A stretch of 25,429 bases of DNA from JBAQMG01 sp049302575 (lineage in GTDB: Bacteria; Bacillota; Desulfitobacteriia; Desulfitobacteriales; Desulfitobacteriaceae): the NCBI GenBank assembly GCA_049302575.1, contig JBAQMG010000013.1, positions 1 to 25,429 of the forward strand. Direction: 5' to 3'. Of the stretch, positions 1-6,674 are shown in pieces (positions within the stretch are counted from its first letter, which is position 1; each line of letters opens with the position of its first letter). The notes beneath the pieces were generated by a model, which was given only the letters and a program-made list of their open reading frames with translations, was not told where the DNA came from and ran no database searches. The translations under genes were made by a program, and so were the position numbers.

Positions 1-818
1 GTAAAGCCCTTCGTTAACTTGATAAACTCTTCAATACTAAAAGTTTCCGCACGCCGTTGTCCATCAATCCCCAATTCTGAAAATTTTAAAGCGACACTTT
101 CTTTAGATAATCCTAAACCTGCGGAAAGGGAATTGCTTAAAGTCTTTCGCCGCTGACCGAAGGCAGCTTTCACAACCTTAAAGAAAGCTCCCTTGTCCAC
201 AATTCCCGGATAAGAACGAAGTCGCAAGCTAACCACAGCTGAATTGACCTTAGGCACCGGCCAAAAGGCCTGTGCTGGTACTCGCAAGACTTTTTCTACC
301 TCAGCAGCCACTTGAACAGCTACGGAAAGCACCCCATATTCTTTACCCCCCGGTTTGGCCGCCAAACGGTTAGCTACTTCCTCTTGAACCATGATTGTCA
401 TACCTGTCAAATAGGCACCCTGTTCCAGAAAATGCATAATTAGAGGACTTGTAATATAATAGGGTAAATTACCTATTAAAAACCCTTTGTTTTCACCCCA
501 TAACTCAGATAAATTAAGTTTCAAAGCATCCCCTTGGATAATTTTTATCGGTAAGCCCTGAAGCTCTCGCTGTAAAATCCCCATCTTTTTCTGATCAAGC
601 TCAACAGCCCACATTTTCCTAACCTGCTTAGCCAATACCCTTGTTAATACCCCAAGACCTGGCCCAACTTCTACTAAAGGTGTATCTTCCTCTAACTCAC
701 TTACCAAAACTATTTGTTCAATTACCTGATCATCAATTAAGAAATTTTGACCTAAAGACTTTTGAGCCCGTGCTCCTCCACGCAAAAGACGTTGAGTATA
801 ATCAGCGGAACTCTCCAA
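1..818 (-). CDS. rsmA: 16S rRNA (adenine1518-N6/adenine1519-N6)-dimethyltransferase, C-terminus cut by the window edge
   Basis: RsmA (KsgA) is a cytoplasmic SAM-dependent enzyme that dimethylates two adjacent adenines in helix 45 of 16S rRNA during small-subunit assembly. I translated the minus strand here by hand. An early AQKSLGQNFLID segment is followed by the SAM-binding VEVGPGLGVLT, and the catalytic motif IV NLPYYITSPLI lies near the middle. The later VPAQAFWPVPKVNSAVV segment is also typical of the family. I chose the TTG at 818-816 because AGGAGGT lies 8 nt upstream and the next residues fit the family N-terminus. The gene overlaps the end of rnmV by 17 bp, so the two are translationally linked. 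About 272 codons are visible, and the last 15-25 residues and the stop lie outside. The rnmV-ksgA pairing matches B. subtilis. Confidence 0.93.
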   Translation of the reverse strand, partial: MESSADYTQRLLRGGARAQKSLGQNFLIDDQVIEQIVLVSELEEDTPLVEVGPGLGVLTRVLAKQVRKMWAVELDQKKMGILQRELQGLPIKIIQGDALKLNLSELWGENKGFLIGNLPYYITSPLIMHFLEQGAYLTGMTIMVQEEVANRLAAKPGGKEYGVLSVAVQVAAEVEKVLRVPAQAFWPVPKVNSAVVSLRLRSYPGIVDKGAFFKVVKAAFGQRRKTLSNSLSAGLGLSKESVALKFSELGIDGQRRAETFSIEEFIKLTKGF

Positions 819-1362
819 GCTTGGCCACCTCCTTGACCGTATTCCAAAATTTCTCTCGGTTGATTCCAAAGCGGTTGAGCCGATGCAAAAACTGTTTAGC
901 ATTAGCATCACCAATTCCAAGCTTACTCCCCAAAACAGATCGTTTTTCCGCCGCCCGAGGTTGTCCGACAAGCCCAGCTACAGCCAAATCCTGTAAAGTA
1001 ATGAGCTCACCCGCCATGACTGAAAGTCCATCTCCTTGAATATGCGCAAAAACACGTCTAATCTCCTCTAATCTGGCGTTCTCTACCCCTATATCCTTAT
1101 TCTTAAGAGCAGCTCGTTTAGACAAAAAAACGTGTTTCGCTTCAGGAACACGTCGTCGAATTCGTTCTCTAATCTGTTCTCCAGCAGTATCGGGGTCAGT
1201 AAAGATGATTACCCCTTGGTGCTTTGCCATTTCCCCAATATATCTGAATTTCTCTTCAGTTATACCAAAGCCTTCTGTCCAGATGATATCTACCGCACCT
1301 AGGGCTCGCCTTACTAAATGGGCATCATTTTTTCCCTCTACAACAATCAGTTCGCGGATCAC
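802..1362 (-). CDS. rnmV: ribonuclease M5
   Basis: RNase M5 carries out the last maturation of 5S rRNA in low-GC Gram-positive bacteria by cutting both strands of the precursor stem. The 186-residue product has the Toprim fold. The acidic VVEGKNDA motif (E9) comes first, then TDPDTAGEQIR (D56, D58), which together form the metal site. The C-terminal half contains a basic segment, as expected for the RNA-binding part. The length fits the family (about 185-190 aa). The start is GTG at 1362, preceded by a GGGGG ribosome-binding site 7 nt away. rsmA overlaps its 3' end, as part of the conserved yabE-rnmV-ksgA order, although here cwlD and a GH18 gene lie between yabE and rnmV. A weak promoter candidate lies at 1390-1418. 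Confidence 0.95.
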   Translation of the reverse strand: MIRELIVVEGKNDAHLVRRALGAVDIIWTEGFGITEEKFRYIGEMAKHQGVIIFTDPDTAGEQIRERIRRRVPEAKHVFLSKRAALKNKDIGVENARLEEIRRVFAHIQGDGLSVMAGELITLQDLAVAGLVGQPRAAEKRSVLGSKLGIGDANAKQFLHRLNRFGINREKFWNTVKEVAKLGEFR

Positions 1363-1389
1363 GATAATTCCCCCGTTTCTGCTACAGCT

Positions 1390-1418
1390 ATCTTAACTTA
1401 GAAATCTCTGTAACACAA
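1390..1418 (-). promoter_or_regulatory. weak sigma-A-like promoter candidate for rnmV-rsmA
   Basis: On the minus strand TTGTGT (1418-1413) is followed after exactly 17 bp by TAAGAT (1395-1390), about 30 bp upstream of the rnmV GTG. The spacing is ideal, but only 3/6 and 4/6 bases match the consensus, so this is a tentative call. Confidence 0.3.
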
Positions 1419-1464
1419 ACAGAAAAAAAAAATTTATTCAATTAATCCCATAAACGTGGTATAA

Positions 1465-1512
1465 TTACCACAATATTGTTACTCGCCTAGGGTATAAGGG
1501 GTGTTCAGCCAT
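1465..1512 (-). CDS. 15-codon small ORF between GH18 and rnmV (leader-peptide candidate)
   Basis: The minus strand carries ATG at 1512 with GGAGG 5 nt upstream and reads MAEHPLYPRRVTILW before TAA. The Shine-Dalgarno sequence and spacing are better than those of several real genes in this window, which is the only reason to list it. I recognise no family. The peptide is proline- and arginine-rich and ends in Trp. It lies between a strong hairpin (1537-1579) and rnmV, so it could be a leader peptide or chance. The same bases are also part of a possible plus-strand small RNA, and the two readings need not both be right. Confidence 0.3.
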   Translation of the reverse strand: MAEHPLYPRRVTILW

Positions 1513-1536
1513 TCGTTCCTCCATTCTTTTCTATAT

Positions 1537-1584
1537 AAATGGAGATAAGCAAATAAATCTTATTTGCTTATCTCCATTTTTTTT
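1537..1584 (+). terminator. long AT-rich hairpin terminator, strongest on the plus strand
   Basis: A perfect 20-bp stem (1537-1556 with 1560-1579, 3-nt loop) is followed on the plus strand by further Ts to 1584. On the minus strand the stem is followed only by a weak T-rich stretch, but it lies about 50 bp past the GH18 stop and may also end the cwlD-GH18 transcript. Confidence 0.7.
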
Positions 1585-1633
1585 GTAACCGATGAAAACT
1601 TTTATTTTTAATAATTAAATCTTATTTATTTAT

Positions 1634-2776
1634 TTATTTCTTATTCGTTCCAAAAGTTTTAGTTACATTATCCCACATTGCAGGATCCTCCATACCCAGA
1701 CGCCATATAGCCACCCCGTGTAACTGATGTTTTTTAGCGTAGTCCAATTTAACTGCTAAACTTTTAGCATTTTCTAAATACACTTCATGACGGATACCGG
1801 CAGCAGTATACATATAATGCGGTACTTGTTCTGCTGTATCATAAAGAATATCAACTCCGTGTTTTTTAGCTTGATCCGTAGTTTGGGCAAAAGATAAATA
1901 GGCTGGCATGTTTGGCTTGTTTGAACCCCAGTCAAAAGAGTACACTGGTAAGCCCATGACGATTTTCTCTTTAGGAATTTTACCCACAGCATACAAGATT
2001 ACTTTATCAACCCAGTCGTGTGAAGCTATAGGTCCTTGTGTTGTCCCTGTACCATGCTCATCATAGGTCATTAGAATAATTTGATCAGCCGCCTTTCCGA
2101 TGGCTGTATAATCATAAGCACCTGACCACAAATCAGACGGATAATCAATAAATTTAGCTGGAATAGAGATATTTAAAACCTTATCTTTGGCCTTCAGTGC
2201 TTTATGAAGTTCATCCACAAAAACCGAAAAATTATTTCTATCCCCGGGAGGAGTTTTCTCTATATCAATAGAAATCCCATCCCAGTTCTCTTTAGTCGTT
2301 AAATTAACAAGATTTGTGACAAAATTCGTACGAGTTCCCGAATTGGACAGTACCTTATGGGCTAGGTTAGCATCAAAACCTCCTCCAGCCATATTATGCA
2401 CCAAAGCATAGGCTTTAGCTTTATTTTTCTGGGCAGCCTCCTTGACACTCATATCAATTTTACCAGTTGGATTTACTTTACCCGTCCCATCAAAGGTGTA
2501 CCAAAAAAAGGCCACTTCATCGAGAGCACTCACATGCTTCAGCATGGAATCCTTTGATCCAGGCACTGCTCCTTCTCCATCAGTGTAAAAACCCATCACT
2601 ACCCGTTTTTCCGCTCCCAGAACGTCCTGACGAGTTGCTTCCGCCTGTGGAGGTTGGCCATTTTCAGACAATTTTGGTGTTTGGGAAGGCGCAGGTTGTT
2701 GAACATTTGTACACCCTACTAGAATGAGACTCAAAAACAACGTACATATCATTGTCAAAGTCAGAAACCGCTTCAT
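1634..2776 (-). CDS. GH18-family lipoprotein, SleL/YaaH-like peptidoglycan glycosidase
   Basis: This is a predicted glycoside hydrolase family 18 enzyme. Relatives of the YaaH/SleL/YdhD type cleave N-acetylglucosaminyl bonds in cortex or cell-wall peptidoglycan. From ATG 2776 the 380-aa product has a type II signal peptide with lipobox LVGC (Cys22), a Pro/Gln-rich linker to about residue 55, then the barrel. The active-site strand reads DGISIDIE (166-173), with Glu173 the expected acid. The Ser in place of the first inner Asp of the canonical DGxDxDxE is common in this subgroup. Late strands (ILMTYDEH, GVAIWRLG) also fit GH18. An upstream ATG at 2797 has no ribosome-binding site, whereas AAGGA precedes 2776. 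No LysM repeats are present, unlike SleL, so anchoring is probably by lipid. It lies 98 bp downstream of cwlD. The exact substrate is inferred. Confidence 0.85.
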   Translation of the reverse strand: MKRFLTLTMICTLFLSLILVGCTNVQQPAPSQTPKLSENGQPPQAEATRQDVLGAEKRVVMGFYTDGEGAVPGSKDSMLKHVSALDEVAFFWYTFDGTGKVNPTGKIDMSVKEAAQKNKAKAYALVHNMAGGGFDANLAHKVLSNSGTRTNFVTNLVNLTTKENWDGISIDIEKTPPGDRNNFSVFVDELHKALKAKDKVLNISIPAKFIDYPSDLWSGAYDYTAIGKAADQIILMTYDEHGTGTTQGPIASHDWVDKVILYAVGKIPKEKIVMGLPVYSFDWGSNKPNMPAYLSFAQTTDQAKKHGVDILYDTAEQVPHYMYTAAGIRHEVYLENAKSLAVKLDYAKKHQLHGVAIWRLGMEDPAMWDNVTKTFGTNKK

Positions 2777-2841
2777 ATTGTCCTTCAACTCCTTCATATT
2801 GCTTTGGTTACTGACTTTATTTTCCCCTCTTCAATTCTCCT

Positions 2842-2867
2842 TATGTATGAAAATAAATTAAATATTT
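2842..2867 (-). promoter_or_regulatory. possible sigma-E-like promoter before the GH18 gene
   Basis: The minus strand has AAATATT (2867-2861), then CATACATA (2849-2842), resembling the sigma-E elements KMATATT and CATACANT. The 11-bp spacer is shorter than the usual 13-15, so confidence is low. Mother-cell expression would suit a cortex-lytic lipoprotein. Confidence 0.25.
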
Positions 2868-2874
2868 TTCTGCT

Positions 2875-3594
2875 TTATTTCTTGGCCTCAAAATAATTAG
2901 CTATTCCTTTAGCAATGCCATGAGCCACTTGTTCCTGATACCAAGATTGTTGTAGCTTTTTGCGTTCCGCTACATTTGATAAATAACCGACTTCCACGAT
3001 GACTGCAGGCATAGATGTATTCTTGATAATATAAAAATCCCCAGGTTTAGCAACACGGCGATTCATACCAGAAATTTTCACCAACTCTTGTTGGATATAG
3101 GCTGCTAAATCTCTACCTTCTACCGAACTAAAGTGATAAAAGGTTTCCGCCCCTGAAGTACGTGCCCCCACAGTTGAATTAACGTGTATGCTCACAAAAA
3201 TATCTGCTCTAGCCTCAACCGCTTTGGCAATTCGATAATTTAAATCAATCTGTTTCTTTATGATCCTCCCACGAACGCCGTCTGGTACATAATCTTCATC
3301 CTCATCTCGAGTTAACAAAGTGGTAACTCCGCCGGGAACCAAGTAATCCATAACTTTCTTAGCTATCTGGAGATTAATTTCCTTTTCATAAATTCCTTGA
3401 CTTGTTATTGCCCCAGGATCATATCCCCCATGACCCGCATCTATCATAACGACATGTTTGTCACTTATACTAGAACTAACTGCGGCCGAACCTTGCCAAA
3501 AAACCGAAAGTAGTAAAGCCGCCATAACTCCAATGATGAAAAGAGTCGCCATTGATTTAAGCTGTTTTCCAGGAATAACAACCATCTGACGCAT
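2875..3594 (-). CDS. cwlD: germination-specific N-acetylmuramoyl-L-alanine amidase CwlD
   Basis: CwlD removes peptide side chains from muramic acid in spore cortex peptidoglycan, the first step of muramic-lactam formation, which marks the cortex for germination lytic enzymes. The 239-aa product matches CwlD in length. It has an N-terminal membrane segment or signal (about 15-38), then a single Amidase_3 domain. Expected zinc ligands are His55 in IDAGHGGYDPGA, Glu70 in EKEINLQ and His137 in SIHVNS. The catalytic Glu211 lies in VIVEVGYLSN. ATG 3594 is preceded by GGAGG 6-7 nt upstream. The short length and absence of SH3 or LysM modules favour CwlD over vegetative autolysins. It is followed by the GH18 gene on the same strand and preceded by the yabE terminator, so it probably starts its own transcript. 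Confidence 0.88.
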   Translation of the reverse strand: MRQMVVIPGKQLKSMATLFIIGVMAALLLSVFWQGSAAVSSSISDKHVVMIDAGHGGYDPGAITSQGIYEKEINLQIAKKVMDYLVPGGVTTLLTRDEDEDYVPDGVRGRIIKKQIDLNYRIAKAVEARADIFVSIHVNSTVGARTSGAETFYHFSSVEGRDLAAYIQQELVKISGMNRRVAKPGDFYIIKNTSMPAVIVEVGYLSNVAERKKLQQSWYQEQVAHGIAKGIANYFEAKK

Positions 3595-3661
3595 GACAAT
3601 CCTCCGTTCCTTTAGGGCAACACTAGGACAACACCAAAATCACATCATCCCCCGCCTAAAA

Positions 3662-3690
3662 AATATATGTAATAATGTATCCTATCATTC
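3662..3690 (-). promoter_or_regulatory. sigma-E-like promoter candidate for cwlD
   Basis: The minus strand shows GAATGAT (3690-3684), a 14-bp spacer, and CATATATT (3669-3662). This resembles the sigma-E pattern and lies about 70 bp upstream of cwlD. B. subtilis cwlD is made in the mother cell, which supports the guess, but each box has mismatches. Confidence 0.33.
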
Positions 3691-3717
3691 CCCTTTCTTT
3701 TGATGTTCATTTAAAAC

Positions 3718-3756
3718 ATCAAAAAAGGAAGCCCCCCAAATCGGTTGCTTCCTTTG
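3718..3756 (-). terminator. intrinsic terminator after yabE
   Basis: On the minus strand AAAGGAAGC (3755-3747) pairs with GCTTCCTTT (3732-3724) around a 14-nt loop, followed by a run of Ts (3726-3721). It lies just past the yabE stop at 3793 and separates yabE from cwlD. Confidence 0.8.
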
Positions 3757-3792
3757 ATCTAAACCTTGAAACGCTATCAGATTAATTGTTCG

Positions 3793-4965
3793 CTATTGAA
3801 CATAAACAACAACTGATCGAACCCCCCATGAAAATGCGGCTTCTACAGAGTTCATGTAAAGATCTACTCTTTTTCCGAGAATTGCTCCTCCAGTATCTAG
3901 AGCCCTAGCTGGTCCATAACCCTCGACATAGATCGTCGATCCTAAAGGTATAATATTAGGATCCACTGCTACAACCCCCCACTGTGCAGGAGCACCAGTA
4001 GCAGTCGTCCCGCCAGGTATACAATAAGCAGTTGCCGTCATCAAGTAAGCCCGTTGAAAATTGTATTGACTCCCCCCTCGAGAAATAGTGGTTTGAGCCC
4101 CTCTGGAAACAATTTGATTAACTGGCGCTGTCACAACCCGCTGACCTAAGATCTCTCGTTGAATTTCTTTTCCATCTTCTAAGGTAAGCTTAACTGTCTG
4201 TTCCTGGAGACCATTCGAACCACGATTAATCACTCGATCAGGTAACCCTACCGGGAAATCAGCCGCTTGAGCAATGACTTGATAGGGAACCTCACTCTTC
4301 AGCGTATCTACCTGCTCAACTACCCGAACCACCTGGATCTTATCAGCAGGCTTTAACGTTTGATCTAAGGGCAAAGAAACCTTATCCTTGTCCCCAAGAG
4401 TAATTCCCAACTTAACAAGCGCCGCTGCAACAGTGCGTGGGGCTAGGTTAGCGTCTATATCCTTACCCCCAACTCGTATATGAATAGGAATCGCTCTGCG
4501 TACATTGAGTTCCATATTAGCAACCAAAGCATCTGAGCGTGAAACATTAATTTCGTCGACATCTTTAATTCCTAAACCATAGCGTTGAGATAGATCTGTA
4601 AGCGCTTCACCTACGGTCTTCCCTGTTGTCCTTGTCACAAAACTTTGATCATCTACCTTAAGCCGTACGGGGTTACTCCGACTGACCTGAATAGTTAAAC
4701 CCTTCGTTACTAGGGTATCTCTGGAAGGACTCACTGAATCCTCCTGATAAATCCCTAACCCCGAATGTGCTAAAGCACCTCCCACAGTACCAGAAAGGGT
4801 TGTAACCCGTACTGTTTCTCCATCAATCTTAATTAGTAATGTCTTGGCATTAAATATGGCTACAATAGCTACTAATAATAATAAACTAATCGTGGCTAAA
4901 ACCATTTGTGCTAAACGAGAGGTTCGTACCCAATAAAGCACTCGTATAGGTATCTCCCCGATCAT
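3793..4965 (-). CDS. yabE: YabE-like cell-wall protein: DUF348 repeats, G5 domain, 3D domain
   Basis: This 390-aa predicted exported protein resembles B. subtilis YabE and, in its repeats, actinobacterial Rpf proteins. It is thought to act on or bind peptidoglycan. It has a membrane anchor or signal (about 20-40), three DUF348 repeats (roughly 44-90, 98-150, 155-205) and a G5-type segment (about 215-290). The C-terminal 3D domain (about 305-390) carries its named Asp residues in VAVDPNIIPLG, ALDTGG and RVDLY. The 3D fold is shared with MltA-type lytic transglycosylases. ATG 4965 follows GGAGGG by 5 nt. A good sigma-A promoter and a 7-bp repeat array form its 5' region, and a terminator follows. 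It keeps the B. subtilis position between tatD and rnmV, but with inserted genes on both sides. Confidence 0.88.
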   Translation of the reverse strand: MIGEIPIRVLYWVRTSRLAQMVLATISLLLLVAIVAIFNAKTLLIKIDGETVRVTTLSGTVGGALAHSGLGIYQEDSVSPSRDTLVTKGLTIQVSRSNPVRLKVDDQSFVTRTTGKTVGEALTDLSQRYGLGIKDVDEINVSRSDALVANMELNVRRAIPIHIRVGGKDIDANLAPRTVAAALVKLGITLGDKDKVSLPLDQTLKPADKIQVVRVVEQVDTLKSEVPYQVIAQAADFPVGLPDRVINRGSNGLQEQTVKLTLEDGKEIQREILGQRVVTAPVNQIVSRGAQTTISRGGSQYNFQRAYLMTATAYCIPGGTTATGAPAQWGVVAVDPNIIPLGSTIYVEGYGPARALDTGGAILGKRVDLYMNSVEAAFSWGVRSVVVYVQ

Positions 4966-4993
4966 TCTATCCCTCCAATTATTTTAGTTAACT

Positions 4994-5028
4994 TAAGACC
5001 TAAGACCAAAGACCTAGAACCTTTGCCC
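4994..5028. repeat. five-unit degenerate heptad array in the yabE 5' UTR
   Basis: Five consecutive 7-bp units occur without gaps: TAAGACC, TAAGACC, AAAGACC, TAGAACC, TTTGCCC. The array begins a few bases after the predicted start of yabE transcription and ends about 30 bp before the ATG. Confidence 0.75.
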
Positions 5029-5030
5029 AT

Positions 5031-5059
5031 AGTTTAACGAATAAATATCTATTTGTCAA
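5031..5059 (-). promoter_or_regulatory. sigma-A promoter of yabE
   Basis: The minus strand has a perfect TTGACA (5059-5054), a 17-bp spacer and TAAACT (5036-5031). Transcription would start near 5024 and give a leader of about 60 nt made largely of heptad repeats. Confidence 0.65.
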
Positions 5060-5070
5060 AGTTTATTACA

Positions 5071-5925
5071 TTATATTCCATTTAACAAGTACAACTCCAC
5101 TGGCTTTCTACCCCAATTTACACATTCACGTTCACTTTCTAGGAAAATATCAACCTTATTACCTTTGATATCCCCCCCAGTATCGGCGGCAATCGCATAA
5201 CCATAACCCTCAATATATACCCGGCTTCCTAGAGGGATTACTCTTGGGTCTACAGCTATTAGTCCAACCCTAGGTGGTACTCCAGTCGCAGTAAGCTCTC
5301 CAGTATGAGTATAGGCCGTAGCTTCCACTTGATAAGTTTTAGCTACAGCTAATTTGCTCAAATCAAACTTCTCACCGACAATTGGTTTACTATTACGTTC
5401 AATAACCTTAGTCTGGGGAGCCTGTAAATCTAAACGGTAGATAATCTCCTGATTGATCACTGTTCCTGTTTTGCTCGTCTTAATAATCTGACGCTGTAAA
5501 CCAGGTATTCCATTTTCTTTAACCCGACTAACCCCTGGCGGAAGTGTCCCTGTTTCAACATATTCCGTCGGAAAGTCTATTTGTACCTCTTTAAGTTGAT
5601 AATCCAGCACAACACTCTCTTTGGTATCCGTTGGAATTAGTTCACTTTGCCCACGCGACATATTACCCTGCCTAGGAAGTTTAAGAACCTGTTGATCTAA
5701 CTCCAAAACCGCTTGGTTAGCCACCTCCGGCACCTGTATCTTTGCAGTTTGTGCACTAGCTTGAACTTGGGGAATCGTCTTTTCTTGAACAACATCATAT
5801 CTATTTTGTCCTGGCGTCCAAACATAAGCCCCAATAAGTAAAGTAATGGCTCCGCCAAAATAGGTGCTTAGCGTTTTGGTCGCCCGCCAATAGTCTGAAT
5901 ACGTCGTGATAGGTAACGAATACAT
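5071..5925 (-). CDS. second 3D-domain cell-wall protein (YabE/YocH-type)
   Basis: This 284-aa predicted membrane-anchored or secreted protein ends in the same 3D domain as its downstream neighbour (LIAVDPRVIPLGSRVYIEGY, AADTGG, KVDIF). It has one N-terminal hydrophobic segment (about 17-38) and a variable linker. A G5-like segment (about 95-175) includes TGTLPPG and GIPGLQRQII, followed by the 3D domain (about 195-284). It lacks DUF348 repeats. ATG 5925 is the likely start because AAAGGAGGG lies 5 nt upstream, while the in-frame ATG at 5949 has no ribosome-binding site. About 105 bp separate it from yabE, which has its own promoter. It is probably a diverged duplicate. The enzymatic role (lytic transglycosylase-like) is inferred from the fold only. 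Confidence 0.8.
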   Translation of the reverse strand: MYSLPITTYSDYWRATKTLSTYFGGAITLLIGAYVWTPGQNRYDVVQEKTIPQVQASAQTAKIQVPEVANQAVLELDQQVLKLPRQGNMSRGQSELIPTDTKESVVLDYQLKEVQIDFPTEYVETGTLPPGVSRVKENGIPGLQRQIIKTSKTGTVINQEIIYRLDLQAPQTKVIERNSKPIVGEKFDLSKLAVAKTYQVEATAYTHTGELTATGVPPRVGLIAVDPRVIPLGSRVYIEGYGYAIAADTGGDIKGNKVDIFLESERECVNWGRKPVELYLLNGI

Positions 5926-5961
5926 AAATTCCCTCCTTTGCTCAACCATATGTCCGAAAAG

Positions 5962-5990
5962 AAAAAAAAGAACCTTTTTTAAGTTCTTTT
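5962..5990 (-). terminator. terminator-like hairpin upstream of the second 3D gene
   Basis: On the minus strand AAAAGAAC (5990-5983) pairs with GTTCTTTT (5973-5966), followed by more Ts to 5962. It lies only about 40 bp before the ATG at 5925. It could stop read-through from the region above or act as an attenuator. Confidence 0.45.
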
Positions 5991-6012
5991 AAAAAGTTGG
6001 AGGGTGTTATAG

Positions 6013-6490
6013 GTTAGTGAAGCTGGATATTATAAGTGTTTAAAAAGGCAGTTCATACCCTACAAATACAGTGAACTTTTGGCTAAGATCCGTCAAATTT
6101 GTGCAGGCAACCCAGACTTTGGGGCTTGTAAAATTTATTTGGATTTGCAACTTCTCCATGGCTTTACAGGAAGCTATTATCTGATTCTTAAGCCTTGCAG
6201 GATGCATCATCTCATGCTCAAGAAAAAACATCATGCCAAAGGAATTAGCAAGGCAGACCCAGTAGCACAAGCTAGTGAAAACCTGATTCAGCAGGATTTC
6301 ACTTCTTCCTAGACTAAGCAAAAATGGCTTGGGGTTAAAAATGGCGAATCACATGAGAGTAGTACTCTACAAGCCGCTCGGGTTGCTCTCCAGCATTGCC
6401 TTAAAATTCCGATAGAAAAGAGCCAGTTATATTGTAACCATACGCTGGTGCTCGGATGCCTAAGAACTTTACCAAAATTACGAGTTTAGG
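6013..6490 (+). pseudogene. degenerate IS3-family transposase OrfB remnant
   Basis: In-frame plus-strand translation from 6013 gives VSEAGYYKCLKRQ, matching the VSxSGYYKWLKR start typical of IS3-family OrfB. It continues through SELLAKIRQICAGNPDFGACKIYLDL, a helix-turn-helix region, to ENLIQQDFTSS and then TAG at 6310. Downstream, TKQKWLG resembles the start of the integrase core, but the following bases fit only in other frames (KMANHMR near 6340, ARVALQHCLK near 6380). This implies at least one internal deletion and one frameshift. The N-terminus is also cut by a stop at 6010. No complete DDE triad and no terminal inverted repeats were found. The element is dead and sits between the permease gene and the 3D gene, marking an old insertion or rearrangement site. 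Confidence 0.7.
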
Positions 6491-6674
6491 GACTAAACTA
6501 AATTTGACAACTCCAATATATATATCTATGTGTGTATGCAATTTGTCAATACCCCAAGCATAGTGTCGCTAATATCTTGTTGACTAATTAATAATCGAAA
6601 AAGACGCTAAGCGTCACTAAGTCGGACAAACCTACCGTCTTCCTGCTGCTATTTCCAGACTGTCGCCGTGTGAA
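6491..6674. other. intergenic stretch between IS remnant and permease
   Basis: This stretch is AT-rich with a short TA/TG simple repeat near 6517-6540 and no convincing ORF. The only structured element is the compact hairpin at 6598-6615. Confidence 0.5.
6598..6615 (-). terminator. short terminator after the permease gene
   Basis: On the minus strand GACGC-TTA-GCGTC (6615-6603) is followed by TTTTT (6602-6598), about 60 bp past the permease stop. The stem is only 5 bp but GC-rich. Confidence 0.45.

Larger units (their letters stand above)
1460..1584 (+). ncRNA. candidate small RNA with intrinsic terminator
   Basis: A perfect TATAAT lies at 1460-1465 on the plus strand. Its -35 position, 17 bp upstream (1437-1442), reads TTCAAT, a poor match. 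Transcription from there would give an RNA of about 110 nt ending in the 20-bp hairpin at 1537-1579 followed by a U tract. The body contains TTCCTCC (1516-1522), which could pair with Shine-Dalgarno sequences. Against this, the TATAAT sits inside a GTGGTA-TACCAC palindrome and no RNA family is recognised. Confidence 0.3.

Noticed and set aside
1621..1640. TTTA tetranucleotide run at the GH18 stop
   Set aside because: It is a short simple repeat of ordinary AT-rich type, not in the 7-bp register of the other arrays.
6079..6312. 77-codon plus-strand frame as an intact gene
   Set aside because: In-frame sequence upstream to 6013 matches the IS3 OrfB start, and the frame then breaks. It is part of a transposase remnant.
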